From NCBI RefSeq assembly GCF_963966145.1, contig NC_091055.1:5642001-5706000 (forward strand): a stretch of DNA of 64,000 bases, written 5' to 3'. Positions 49,701-62,502 of the stretch are shown here, piece by piece. Source of the stretch: Tenebrio molitor (Eukaryota; Arthropoda; Insecta; Coleoptera; Tenebrionidae). Both the position numbers and the translations under genes were made by a program. Below the pieces are notes generated by a model that saw only the letters and a list, made by a program, of their open reading frames with translations, ran no database searches and was not told where the DNA came from. The number at the start of each line of letters is the position of its first letter. Position 1 is the first letter of the stretch.

Positions 49701-52700
49701 AATAAAGTTGCTTCAGGAAGCTAACCCTAAATTACTGGGAGTTCGGGAATAGCCTCGTAACATTCTAGACACCCGGACAATCTAAATAAATATGTTATAA
49801 GCATTACAAGGGACTTGTCATAAAACGCGGGCAACATATAAAGAATTAACTTTGGCGTACTTTCGTACATTTGTCTTACTTTGCAAAAAGTCGGAGTGGT
49901 TTCCTTAAATGTAGCATACGTTTTCACCCTAACTTTAGTTATTTATAAGGCGTGAGTGAAGTTATACTTCGCGATACTCACAGAATGGTTCGTTTCGAAC
50001 CTATATAACCCTTTTATAAAATAGTCAATTTAATGAGCAACCGCATATATGAGGCAATATTAATAAAACATCCAGAAATATATTCCTAGTTTCTCTATAT
50101 GTCAATCTTTATAGCAGCACATTTTTATTCGATCACAGTAAGGTTTATATCTGACATAAAATATATTTTACGAGTTTTCTATATAACTAAGAAAATCTCA
50201 TCAGTTTTTGAATATTACAGCGACTTATCATTTTCGAAGTGTATCAATTTTAAAATGGGCGCAAAAAATGCTCTTTACCCTGGCTTAATTTAAAATTATT
50301 CCCATCGATCCGTGTGGGGTAATTTATAGTTGCATGTCATTCCTAAATTAATTTCATATATTAAGCTTAATACTAAATATAAATAAACCCAATTTCGTCG
50401 ACTATCGATTATCCCATTACATTTATTTCTTTGTTGTCGATTAAAGACATTCGTGATGTTATGTTTTAGCTTCAAATGCAATAAATTCGTAAATTAATAT
50501 TCAAAATTTTATTGCTTTGTTGCATATTTTTTTCATATTAAATTTATCATACCACTCACTGCCTTAAATTTTATTTGGTAACTCGTGTTCTTTTATTAAA
50601 GCGACTGAAGCACTTCGTAAAAGCGTCGTCTCCTCATAGTTTAACCCCGATATCTATATGATCGATGATTTTATGAAAAATGATACACGATTTTTCTTAT
50701 CCCTTCAACCCTTCAACCTTTAAGAGCCTGCACTTCTTCTATTTGTCCTCTCAAAAATAACAAAAATCATTGTTTTTTTATATACATATTTTTCTTCCTT
50801 TCGACACGTCTAACAGACACTGCACATTATAAAATAGATTAACTCACCAAAACTAGTTTAAACAATTATTAGCATGGTCTAATCATTAACATATGTCTAC
50901 TAATGATAAAGAGACTGAGAATGGCGACCTCAAATTGCACAACAAACATTAGTTGCTGCACTTACTTCGAGCTATTAAAATTAACCTACAATGAATAATA
51001 ATAATAATTCGTTCATCTTAAGTACGCATTTGTTTCATCTGGAAATTTAAAAATCAAGATTTGATTTATGATTAATTTATGAATCGACTACGACCTCAAC
51101 GATGCTAATGTAATTATAATAAATGAAAATTTTCTTAAAGTAAGATATTTATGCTAAAATTCAAACAGGCAAAACAGATCTTTTATGATAGGAAAAATAT
51201 CAACAATATCAAATGTATTTAATTCAACGTTATATCATGCGTTCAAATGAAAACCTGAGGCGTTGGAAAAAGTAAACATATTTGAACACTCTAAAGTTTG
51301 AATTTACCGCCATTTGACACGAATGACATTTGTTTATGTCATATGTTAGGGTGCCCTTACATAGGTATTTGCTTCCATAATATGAATCGATAATTATTCT
51401 ACTTTTAATATAAAACATTACAAATGTGAAAGAAGAAAGAAGAAAGATTTTTTTTAAATACATTTTAGGTTAGCTGCTCTAATTACAACCATCAATTTAC
51501 ACTTTAAAAAAGCAAAACAATTGACGGTTTCCAATGCTTTCCCAGCGCAGGATTTCATTTGAACACCCGATATTTTATACATATTTATACAATAAAAAAT
51601 GAATTCAAAAATTCAAAATTTTCACCTGACATGACTTTTTAAAACTACATTTCACTAATCGAATTGTCTTTCAAAAATTTCATTTTAGAAATCTGCACAT
51701 ACTGGGTAATTAATTGTCGATACAGTGGCCAATATTTTTAAACATTTTTAAACTGTGATATTTTATAATGAATTGGGCAGAGGGTTGATTTTTGCATTCA
51801 CATTTTGTTATTCCGTTAAAAGTACAACACGTAAGTGGTGGTTTTTTAATTATTACAAACGGCGATAGCACGCCTTATCTCCTTTTTTTTTGATAACTTA
51901 TTACATAGTGCTGCATGCTCGTTTAAATTAAAAAATAATTCTAACCCGGTTCTTGGGGTGATTATATCTAATGGAGACAAATTTACATTTGGATATTTCA
52001 CGAGATTTTTACTTCCATTCGTACTAACTCGTTCACATGAAAACCAAACTTTTTGGGGTAAGTTTAGTTACGTTTGAAACATTAATTATCGTCTTTAAGA
52101 TGTTCTTGAAGAATTTCATTTTTAATTACATTTTCCTGATAATTTGTTCGATATCAATTTTGTCTTAATGCTACTAGTCAAACAAATTGAAATTACGTTT
52201 GTTCACGACATCTCCAGAAAACTACCAATCAAGCAGAGTTGCGTTTACTTTGAAGACGAGTGAATTATTGAAGAATTTATACGTCGGAATGGCGTCAGCC
52301 TATTGGTTCGACTAGTTTAAAGACAGTCTATAACATGGTTGATGATTTTATTTTTTAAATTAATTCAACAACCCCGTGTAAGCATCTTCCTGTGTATATA
52401 CATGGAAATTAGTTGTTTATTCCCGTTGTTTGCAGTAAGCTTTCTGTGTAGCAGCCTAATTTAATGTAAATATTCATACAGAATTCACACTTGTTTTAGG
52501 AACTTATAGCGACCACCTTCATATTCAAGCTTTTAATAATATGTTAATGTCACACTTAAAAATGCGTAGGGAACGGTTTAGAAAGAATTTCTAAAATATT
52601 ATGTAGTCACCGACATTATTTACCCCTTCAGAAATTTAATACAAATCGTTTTAGAAAGAATGTAAAATTCTAAATGTGTACTTCTTCTGGCATTTGCGGC

Positions 52701-53440
52701 TTCATTCCACAAGAGTTCTACAAACAAGCTTCATTTCAAATATCTGATTTATAAAACAAACACTTTAATAAATTTGTTTTAACAAAACGCAAAAAACAAA
52801 CGGTATGAACTATTACTTTGTAAAATATGAAAAAGGCTCCGTACATTCAATATTTGTGTACCTACTTGTATTCCCTTTTCAATTTTTTACTTCCTTGTTT
52901 ATTTCCTCCTTCACAACTTTATATCTGGAAATCCCATCTCTAGTTATAAAATATTCATTTCTCATTGCGAAATATAAAACTATAAAATTCGAGCAGAATT
53001 AAATTTTGAGATTTAGAAAGAGTTGAAATGTCTAGCTTCGTTTTATTATTTTTATTCGTAAATGGAATATTTAGAGGAGATGCAACATTTTTATAACACA
53101 ATATTAAAATTAGATTTGGGATTCTACTTTAATTTAAGTATTTATGTGCCTTTAATATTCTTTACAGTTAGTAATTTGAGGTTTTTAATTATTAACGCAT
53201 TCTCCAGGCGTTAGTCTAATGTAAATAAGTTCCGCAAAATCGGACAATTGTGAGAAGGGCGAAGGAAAATACCTTCACCTTTTCTTTATGACATGAAAGG
53301 CAATAAATTTAATGTAATCTTTGGTGAATTTGTTTCACGACTCATTCAATGTCATAACCGAAACGTATTTAAGTTTTCAAAGATGTAAAAGACAAATTAA
53401 CTTCGTAATACCCGTTTTGTTTTATATAAATATGATTTAC
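46764..53440. other. No recognisable gene
   Basis: AT-rich DNA, probably intronic or intergenic. I saw no trustworthy coding frame or transposon end. Simple AT-rich runs occur, such as repeated AAT at 50993-51008 and GAAA-type repeats near 51428-51446. Confidence 0.5.
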
Positions 53441-53463
53441 TTTTGTTCTTATTGCCTTTTCAG

Positions 53464-53559
53464 AAGAAATCTTTGACAAACCGAAAGACTGGAATGAATC
53501 ATTCGGTGTATCATTTAACTCCTTATCTCAAATGTCTGCAAATGAATTTTATGGAGCAG
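53464..53559 (+). CDS. Candidate 96-bp cassette exon, unknown product
   Basis: The acceptor is strong (TTGTTCTTATTGCCTTTTCAG, ending at 53463) and the donor is GCAG|GTAATA. With two split bases first and one last (phase 1-1) it reads EIFDKPKDWNESFGVSFNSL, then SQMSANEFYGA. The composition (charged, aromatic and glycine residues) is protein-like. A second frame is also open, reading KKSLTNRKTGMNHSVYHLTP onward; the first is preferred on composition. No partner exons were identified and the family is unknown. Confidence 0.38.
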
Positions 53560-54129
53560 GTAATATGCGTTCTCTAAAATTTTATATCTCCGGATTTACT
53601 TTTATCAATTTCAATTTATAACTTTTCACTTTATTTTTCATAAAAACTTTTATTATACTTACCCGAAAAAGTTTAAAGATGTACTTATATGAAACCGGCA
53701 TTCGGTCATAAATGAAAATTTTACTTTTAAAAACTTGTGACAAGCGTGCTAAAAATTGTATGCTAGAGAAACTAGTTTGAAACCGTTGAATTTTAGACCG
53801 CCTCCGGCATTTCAACCTCAACAAGCCTTTAATTATTTCGTTCATTGTAATTAGCATTTTTACTCATTGCAATTTCAACAGAAAACAAATGCCGTCAAAC
53901 GAATTAAATCACCGCTGTAATAAAAGCGGTATTCATGACTTATTTTCACCCGTTAACCCGTTACCGTTCTTGCATTTTTTTCAACCATAACCTACCTCAC
54001 CGTGTTTAAACGATCTTTAACGATTTGATCCTCTAATAATTATATCGTAATATTCCCGTTAAAAATTCTTTTAGAAGTTACTCTGCGTCGTCAATTAGCA
54101 CTTCAAAGGCACTAAAGCTCGGATGTAAA

Positions 54130-54370
54130 AGGGTTAAAGCTTAAGGTGTTTACAATTGTGTAAAATTTGTAGTCTTTCGCGTCGAGTTAAGAAAGTGAAC
54201 GCGAAAAGGGTGCGAAGGTGCATGACGTTATCCCACTTAAAATTTCGTTCAGATTCAAAAAAATTACGGTCGCTTTGGCCTAAATTTGCTTTTGTTTGAC
54301 GTCCCAGTTGTTGCTTTTGGAGTTCGTTAAAAGTCCAGAAACGGCGGCTAAACTTACAAGGTGTAAATAA
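54130..54370 (+). promoter_or_regulatory. CpG-richer, promoter-like segment
   Basis: GC and CpG rise here (GCGTCGAG, GAACGCGAAAAGG, ACGGCGGC). TTCAGATT at about 54249 could be an initiator. Immediately after comes an ATG in good context (54372). No TATA box is seen at the right distance. Confidence 0.25.
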
Positions 54371-54371
54371 A

Positions 54372-54497
54372 ATGAAAATTGGTCACGTGGTAAGTGCCTT
54401 AATTCGCTTTTGGACGTTGGCGGTCGGAATTTGCAATTTAATTTATGCAATTACGAGCTGCCCTGTTCTCATCGTGATTATACCGGGCTGCACTTAG
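54372..54497 (+). CDS. Short hydrophobic ORF (41 aa) or first coding exon
   Basis: ATG with A at -3 opens MKIGHVVSALIRFWTLAVGI, then CNLIYAITSCPVLIVIIPGC and T before TAG. Unspliced, it would be a membrane peptide with two hydrophobic stretches split by a TSC. However, after six codons there is a near-consensus donor (CACGTG|GTAAGTG), so the true gene could instead be a first exon encoding MKIGHV and splicing onward. A good start context and the CpG-richer DNA just upstream support some kind of gene start. No family is recognised. Confidence 0.28.
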   Translation: MKIGHVVSALIRFWTLAVGICNLIYAITSCPVLIVIIPGCT

Positions 54498-54499
54498 AC

Positions 54500-55190
54500 C
54501 GTCGGACACTCACCCTGACTGATGATGGTGGCGATGTACACAATACCAATGGCGAGATACCGGTTGTGCTGTTTCCGCTTCATCACCATCGCATAAGTCA
54601 CAAAAGTGTGTCCGCACCCTTAGAACCGATCCAGAACGGCGCCACTAAAACATGTGTCTGGTCAAAAAAAAAATACACCTCCGTTCGTTAAGACGAGTGC
54701 ACAAGTGCGGAGCGTGAGCGTCGTCGCGTGCTGCAGCGTCGCGAATTATCCTGCGAAGGATACTGTCAGACTGCAACTGTGCGGAAACATGCGGACCGAG
54801 AATCTCATGAAGCTCAACTGCGCTGCCGCGTGCGTCTGATGCCACATGCTTTTAAGCTCGATCGCCAACTTTCGGCGTCAATCATTGATCTCACGCTATT
54901 TGTATATGACAGTCACCCTCGCTAATAAATCGCATCATCTCAGAACATCGCATGACCTTCCCACACCAAACACTACCGACACTCTCGCACCTGCACCGCC
55001 ACCAGGCCTCGACTTTCAATTTTCCACCAATAATAGACACAACTACGGAGACGCTCCTGAGAGAGCAACACTCATACCCATAGCACTTCTCAAATGCACT
55101 GCACGAAACAATCTTCCGGACCCCTTTGCAACAACGTACGTACTCCAACTGCTCTCGCAGGAGGACATCAACTTCGCCCGCTTTCTAAAA
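54500..55190. other. GC-rich island of uncertain origin
   Basis: About 700 bp near 50% GC in AT-rich surroundings, with overlapping open frames in several phases. The plus-strand frame around 54700-54840 is arginine/glutamate-rich (ERERRRVLQRREL, RKHADRESHEAQLR), a little like the repeat-rich leader found in some insect transposon ORFs. No domain can be named. It could be an old insertion, horizontally or transposon derived, or exons of an unknown gene. Confidence 0.3.
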
Positions 55191-55199
55191 CGAATTTTA

Positions 55200-56950
55200 T
55201 TTATTCATTTAATAATTCATCGATGAGTCAAATGATAAATGCACCGCTATTGTCCGTCACTCCATTCTACCCATCTACTATTTATTCCTACGATTTACAA
55301 AAATTATAATGTCAATTCCTCACTGACATATTCTGCAGATTATAACTTCTTACTCATTCCTAAACTAAACTTTCTTGCTTGGTCGAACTATTCGCTGCAC
55401 ACTGACACTACTTCTAATGTTCCTCGAGGAACTCAGTTAAATCTGTACCACCGATTTGCATATTCTATTCTATCTCAACTTGAAAATTAAAACAAACATT
55501 TATTTTACGACATGACTTTTTTCATAATATCATTTATTCAATTCCAATTATTTCATTCTTGCAAAAATCTCTCGACAACCCCACAATATACACTTCCGCA
55601 AACTCTCTAAGTCAGAATCTTTCCTCTCAGAATTGTAGGATGTACACTTTATAGTTAAACGAAACCAATATTCAGAATAATTTATTAAACTTTGTGAGTC
55701 TTGCGCAGTTGTCATGGAGCAACAAAGTAGAATTTAATGTGCCTTGTATTGTCAATATTAAAACCACTCTAAAACTGTATCCAGCTTTTAAGAGTTAAAG
55801 CTTTTAATTTGATTATTTTTTAATTTCTATTTATTAACGTTCGGAAATTAAACTCTAAAGAGGTGAAACGTATGTGATTAAGTTGTCTTCCGGGTAAGCC
55901 GCGATAGTCAAGCATGCAGGCATTTTTCATAGACCAACAACCTCAACGGCCACGAAAATCCATATTCAATACTGATGCTATTACCATCGAGAAATTTTTC
56001 GTAGAACAGATAAAATGTGCAAGATAATTAGCCGTGCCATCCTAAAATAAAAATATTTTTGTTGTATTTATTTTTAACTTTGATTACTATATTATTCGTT
56101 AAACGGACATAACGATCAAAAGAAAAGTCTGGAGCGAGGAGCAATGCAATTAGTACGCTTCAAGCTTCTGATTAATCAGAAGTCGCGCAAATTCTAAATG
56201 GGTTATAAAGTGTGATTAATTTTTTAATAATGTTTGCTAATCAAAACTGTTTTGGACTAAACTGTGTAAAATAGATCAACTGACTGATACGAGCAGAATT
56301 TTATCTACTTCAGAAACATATTGAATGTTCTCTGATAATTATAATTATTTTTTAAGGTTGATTTATCTACCTATTCATTTTTACTATTTTTCGTAACATA
56401 CAGAGGATCATTAAATTGGAAAGTTGATTCCATATGCGAAAATATGGAGACAAATTCCGTAAACGGTAAACATGTGTCGGAAAATACTTCCTAAGGGAGC
56501 TATGCTTCTTGAAAATTGGCCCTTAAAAAATGGATTTTATTTATTACCTTAGAGATTCCTTGCTATACAATAATGAGACTTGCTCTTTGCTTTAATTTTA
56601 GTAATACCTACTACTTTATGTTACTGCTAAAAATAATATAACCGCAGAGGGCGCCGTTTCTCTTCATCACATTTTTGGGTTGAAATTTGCCAACAGAATG
56701 TAATTCTAAGAGAGAATAAAAATACTCTTGGTAATAATACATCATAGAACAAATCTTTTGAAAAATGTACAAGTATGTACTATGTAATTTGTAGCAGTAC
56801 GTAAAGTTTCGTGGAGGTTAAAAATTTCCTTGAAGGTAAGTAAACATTTATAATGAAAAAAAATTAAATAAAGAAGGAACTTAAATTTATCGAAGATAAA
56901 ATAACAAGATCTAATTTTTTTATCGGATAAATTTTTCAATTTTATTGTTG
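55200..56950. other. No recognisable gene
   Basis: AT-rich. A good donor (TTGAAG|GTAAGTAAAC at about 56836) lies on the plus strand, but the segment before it gives only short frames. Nothing else stands out. Confidence 0.45.
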
Positions 56951-56952
56951 AA

Positions 56953-57026
56953 TTTGGGTATTTTTATTCTGGTTATGCCCGAGAGCTTTAGCTCGAGGGT
57001 GTAACCTTTGAATAAAAATGCCCAAA
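56953..57026. repeat. 74-bp near-perfect palindrome
   Basis: TTTGGGTATTTTTATTC is mirrored by GAATAAAAATGCCCAAA, and the inner arm GGTTATGCCCGAGAGCT by AGCTCGAGGGTGTAACC, with two bases at the centre. It is a compact hairpin, most likely a foldback transposable element. Confidence 0.75.
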
Positions 57027-57602
57027 TATCAACGAGCAAAATTGTCTAAAGCAAAACTGTTTAAGTGAAAATTGGGAAATTTATGAGATATAAAAATTAG
57101 CTCGTGTTATTTTTGGCAAGATTAATTCCAGAATACAAAATTTTATTTATGATACCTACAGTTATTAAAAACACAATTATTAAAAATAATTTGAGAATCT
57201 GACAAGAGTAGCATGCAGTTTTAATCACTTTTGCGAGATAACAGAGTAGTAGGACGTTTTTATCGCGATAAACATTTTTGATTGGATGAAAGTAAGCGCT
57301 CTGATTGGATGAACACGTACGTTTGATATACGTGGAAATTAGTCGATAAAATTATTAAGTACCGAAATTGTTTACTTTAACTTTCCTCATTAATTAATAA
57401 AAAAAAATTTCTACTCATATAGTGCATATTTAAAGATTTATTGTTGTATTAGATACAAATACATTTGTCATTTGGAATAGTTTTAATTAAATGTAGTTTT
57501 AAAAAAAGATAAGGTATGATTGAAACACCGTCAAGTAGCTTGGTGCTTGCCTTTGTTTCTGTTAACGTATGGCGTAGCCTCATCAGCTGTCAAATATATC
57601 GT

Positions 57603-57737
57603 GGAACAGGAAGTGTAGAACGAAAGAGTGGAAGTGGACGACCATCAATATGAATTTCAGAAAACGTTGAAAGAGTTAGAGAAACAATATAAAATGAACC
57701 TTAAACTTCAATTCGTCATTTATCACAACAAATGAAG
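57603..57737 (+). pseudogene. N-terminal relic of mariner-type transposase (helix-turn-helix region)
   Basis: One frame reads GTGSVERKSGSGRPSI, stop, ISENVERVRETI, stop, NEP, stop, TSIRHLSQQMK. This follows the linker and second helix-turn-helix of insect mariner-like transposases (GSV-x-x-x-x-x-x-GRP, then N-V-x-x-VR-x-x-I/V, then S-x-R-x-LS-x-Q). Three in-frame stops in 45 codons show it is long dead. The catalytic domain does not follow directly. Confidence 0.65.
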
Positions 57738-57739
57738 GT

Positions 57740-58890
57740 ATGATCAAAATGAAGTTGTGCATTTGAAAGATTTGTCAATTAATGAGAGAAACGCGGGTTG
57801 ATTGCCCACAAATTTATTTGAACACTCGTTACCTACATAGACATAGTTTGTCCAAAAGAAGTTTTCTTCGCATTTACAAGTGTAGAAACAACAAAATCAG
57901 AAAGACAACAAACATGTTATGCAGATTTGTTGTAGTCGAATCTACCTCAATTCTGAATCGCATACATTAGCAAGAGTTGATCGGGAGCTAACGCGTCTAA
58001 TTATCAGCGAGGTATCGGACTAAACGGGAGTTCCACCGCCTCAAACTGTGGAAAAGCAACGAGAGAAACCCGGGATGGAAGCTTTTGGATTATGCATGTA
58101 GCCGCTGCATAAGACATGCTTGAGCTCGAGACGGCAATCCACATATAGTGGCAGTAGTGCTGGGCCATCAAACATTCATCCGGGTCACAGCATGTACGAC
58201 CTATCCATCTTACGTTTTGTCGTCGCCCTCTGTTCTACTATCATGCGAACTAAGGGTAATAGTTCGCAGTTATGCTACATGTACATTTTTACCGAGCGCA
58301 TTTGTCATTGTGCAATGTCACTTCTAAATAAGATCAGCCGGTAGAGTCTGAAAAGTCCCGAGTTATTCCTGCCGTTTCCACCGCACTTGCACTAAAGTCA
58401 TAAACTCAACCAACCCCTCTCAACCATTCTCGCGAAGAAAGAGCTATGAATCACGCAAAATGCATATTGCCTTCTGGACACAATCTTCATAAGAGCCCTT
58501 ACCGCACAAATACTTTTACTATAGGCTGTATTACCTAAAAAAAATATCGCAGAGATCTAGCCTGCCGCTTGTCTATTTTCCTGTGTCTCATCCTTCTTGC
58601 ACTGAAAACAAACGCTCTTAAATTTATTCCCTCAAATACAATTTAGACAAAATAACGTTCCGCAAGTAATTGGCCTCTAAATTGCTCTGATATTATTTTC
58701 CTCATGATAACATCTAGTTTTGGTTCATTATCTAAATATCAGCTGCTCCGCAACCACAAGCTCATATTTTCACATGTTTACCGGAACAAATATCGGTCAC
58801 TTTCTATAACCCTGCGGTACGCCGTAACTAACAAATTCACGTCCTTTAACTATTTCTAATCTTTGTACAACATTTTCATGTGCTATAATT
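57740..58890. other. No assigned gene; GC-richer patch at 58010-58280
   Basis: The patch contains a plus-strand frame with SSRRQSTYSGSSAGPSNIHP followed by GHSMYDLSI, a protein-like composition without a start codon, acceptor or recognised domain. It may be part of an old insertion next to the mariner relic. Confidence 0.3.
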
Positions 58891-58891
58891 A

Positions 58892-59364
58892 TACAGGGTG
58901 TTTCTGAAATAAGTGCATTAATTTTAACTGGTAATATAACTCATCAAAAGGAACAACTTTTCTCTCTGCCATTTTGGCGAAAAATGTTGCGTAATGGCTT
59001 AAAAAAATAGGAAAGATTTTCCTAAAACCGTTCATATCTCCAAAACTAAGCTACCTAAAAACGTGAAACAACCAGATTCTTACGAAGTGGATTTTTTGCT
59101 ATACGGGTAGATTTATTTGAATTTCGATTTCTGCGTTAAAACACGTTTTCTGGATGAAAATGGATGTTTTTTTCATATTAGCGCTGATCTCAATTAGCCA
59201 TTGCAGTATTTAGTGGCGTAGGGCTATTTTAGTGAAAAATTTCTCCAATTTTTTTTTGGAATTAAACATCGTTTTTCGGCAAAATGGTAGATAGAAAAGT
59301 TGTTCCTTTTGACGAGTTCTATTACCAGTTAAAATTAATGTACCTATTTCAGAAACACCCTGTA
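58892..59364. mobile_element. 473-bp MITE with about 93-bp inverted repeats
   Basis: The left end TACAGGGTGTTTCTGAAATA and the complement of the right end agree over about 93 bp with few differences, including ATTAATTTTAACTGGTAATA and AAAAGGAACAACTTTTCT. TA flanks both ends. The high similarity of the arms suggests fairly recent insertion. Non-coding. Confidence 0.85.
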
Positions 59365-59439
59365 TGTAAATTCTATTGACAAGTAAAACATTTTTTTGAA
59401 ATAATATGTCCTCAAATGTTCTCCGTGACAACAATTTTA

Positions 59440-59655
59440 TACAAGGTGATTCACGAATAATGTCTGATTTTGCGCCTTTATTCCTGCAACACAAATTATT
59501 CTCTCATAGAATACTTCACTATTTTTCAATTTGAATAAAATTTTGTGATCATAGTAATCCGATTTCAGAAAAATGAAACAATAGTGTCAATCAAATTTGT
59601 CAAAATAATTATATTTTTGTAAATAAATTAGACACTATTTGTGAATCACCCTGTA
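59440..59655. mobile_element. 216-bp MITE, second family
   Basis: The left end TACAAGGTGATTCACGAATA and the complement of the right end TACAGGGTGATTCACAAATA match over about 26 bp (to TGTCT). Symmetry continues outward: ACAATTTTAT on the left is mirrored by ATAAAATTGT on the right, so the element, or a host palindrome, may extend to 59431-59664. Confidence 0.75.
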
Positions 59656-59669
59656 TAAAATTGTGGTAG

Positions 59670-62500
59670 TCCTATACTAGGCTTTTTAGTCTCATCATAT
59701 TTTTGTGTGTTTAATTTAATTTATAAACAAGATTTAAAAAATAATTTGCTAAAAAATGAAAATCGAATTATAAAATTCTGTGGGATTGGTTTATATAATC
59801 TATTAGAGTTCACGTACTACGCACAACTGGGAATGATAAGTATGACATAAATGGTTAAATAGAATAGAATTAAATTAGCGCAGCTGTCGATTTAAATAGT
59901 ACACTACCAAAGTTTTGCAATTAAATTAATTTGACATATTCGATTATATCGCTTGGTGATATTTAAAAAAATATTTGACAGGATAATTTAATAATTTTTT
60001 AAACTGTCAATTATTTTTTGGTGCGAATGATTTGATCAAAGTTTAATTAGTCTTGTGAGAGTAAAAATGAAAGAAAGGATGTAGTCGGTTAAATAAAGCG
60101 TGAGAATTTTTCAGCTCGAATTGTGACATTTTTTAATATACTTAATTAATGGTGGCTTCCTCTTGTTCGCTGAAAGATGAGAACAAAGATATCAAAAAAT
60201 TTATGCATTTAACTCCCATATATTTTTGTAATTTTCATGTGTGTTTGCTGTTTTCATATTCTTCTTGTTTTTATTTCGTACGTTTAACCCGACTGCAAAT
60301 ACGGAAAAATACCAATAGCGACACGTTTCCAGATAAACCACCATCGCACAAAAGATAGCTTGGTTTTAGGAAAAAAAAATTAAATTTATGGCATTATCCA
60401 TGCATAACGAACACAGTAACTCATTAGGAGACATTTAAGATATTCCCCAAGCAAACACAAGGGGACGGAAGGAATATGAAATGAAAGATAAAGACAACAG
60501 ATACCGCGACAAAATTAACTCGATAATCTTAACTGATCCTTGAGTGTAAAAATAGGTGACGATAGATTTTTATAAAGGGAAAATTGCAATTTAATTTATT
60601 GTTTAAATAGTGGTAGAATTGTAATATTTCGAGTTAAAAATAAAACATGTGGCGTTTATTTTTAGGAAACTACTTTTATGGTGTAAATTGGTAAAAGGTG
60701 TTTACAAGATGTCGTTTTCCGATTATTATTAATCATGGCGGGGTGAGTGTTCGCGTGCGTTTCGTGTCGGATAAAATGAAGTACTAAAAGAAAATTTTGA
60801 CGTATTCATTAAATCGTGTTGTTTTTGCATGTAAAACGTGAATTTTTCAATTAGTAATTGGTCTATTAAATTTAATAGAAATAGTAAACTCGTGGTGTTC
60901 CAGTAATTTAATTAAACGAAAGTTGCATTAAAAAATAGTGTTTTGTCATTGGCGTACACATCATAATATCACTCATAGTTTAACTCGTAAACCTTATCCT
61001 GGCAATATACGGTCAAACCAGGTTGTAAACTCTTCATCTGTGCTAACTGAACTTTACGTTGTAGTCAGTGGAACATGCAGAGAGATAATGCGTCGTCGAT
61101 AAAAATCTGAGTTATTTGCATAAAATTGTAAAAAAGTTCGATTTGAACTTTTTACCCCGCTGATGGGTCCATAAATTCTGAAACTAGATCAAACTAGTTT
61201 CAAAACAAAAGAGATCACTAATTGGTTTGCATAATTGAGAGTGGCCAATCAATACCCGACGAATTTTTTAAGTCGTCTGACTCATTTAAATGATAAAAAC
61301 CCTTCAATCAGGAGAAGTTCTTCTGATATTGACTGATATAGTGTTAACGAAGGACAGTCGATTTTAGTCGCGTTTATCACAGTCTGATAAAGTTATATCT
61401 AGAAATAAATGTTGAAACAACGTTCGGGATCTATCCTTGAATGTTTCGAGCTAAAGCAAATTTAATATTTTTGGGGCGATTTTTAATTCCGAGTACGTGA
61501 CGAATCACGTAATCGAAGCGAGAGTACGTGTATGCTCAGATTATTTCTGATATAGCTTAGCCACCACCCCCACTGAAATCCAATTATTGTATGTATTATT
61601 CACGCTAGCCGAATTCAATATCATGGATCGCTTTTGCAACGCGTCAGGTGATCTACAGATGTTAACTTATATTCTCTGAGAAATATAGAATCATACATCA
61701 CAGCTAAACATAAATAATAAAGCGAACTTCTAATACAAGTAGACTGTATATCACGAACGTCAGTTTCCAACGAGCACGCCGTGGATAAAGAATGATTGGT
61801 GTTAATGTTAATATTTATTAATGCGGAAACGCCGCAGACCAACATGTTTATCTTTTTCTAAATTAAAGATTTCGTACGAACTGCATCATACACCCTACAC
61901 AAATTTCCATTTCGATCTGCGTCATCGCAATTTTTCTCCTACATAAGTTCCCCATTTTAAAATTCATAAAATAAAAAAAATTCTTCACATAACTGCACGT
62001 CCTCCAAATAAAAGACAGTTCCTTGCTTCTAAATAGGTAATAGAATTTGCATTTACATATTTGTTGTACGTTTTCTCTTGTCGTTTAATGCCCAACGCAC
62101 AACTATGCACGAAGCTTGCACGTTATACCTCGGCATAAAGAATAAAGATGTTTCCAACGAAACTGCTCTGCCATTTTAGTTTCGGAATAAGTTCGCCCAA
62201 ATCAGAACTCATCTAACCAAAATCAACCCTATTCAATCGATTCGAACACGCAAAACTATTTTAATCAATCGCCACTTACAATAGTGCATGCCATGTCGGT
62301 TACAACTGCCGAATAATTAACCGCCCTCATGTAAAGTCAACGTCACATTACACAACACTACTCAAAAATTTAAAAACAAATTAAGAATTTACAATTTTTC
62401 GGAAAAGCTCAACAGAAATATGTGCAATAAAATATCACAAATCAAAAAGCGGAATCTGAAAATGTCATTTAATACGCCAAAAAAAATAAACAATAGTTAT
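59670..62500. other. No supported gene
   Basis: AT-rich. On the plus strand at 60735, ATGGCGGG is followed by a good donor (GTGAGTG) and then a CpG-richer 30 bp, a possible first exon; the same bases include GCCAT on the other strand, a PHO/YY1-like core. Small hairpins lie near 61131 and 61190. Nothing further can be assigned. Confidence 0.4.
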
Positions 62501-62502
62501 TT

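Noticed and set aside
59210..59494. 94-codon minus-strand frame
   Set aside because: It lies across the right arm of the 58892-59364 MITE and the start of the next one, so it is transposon noncoding sequence.
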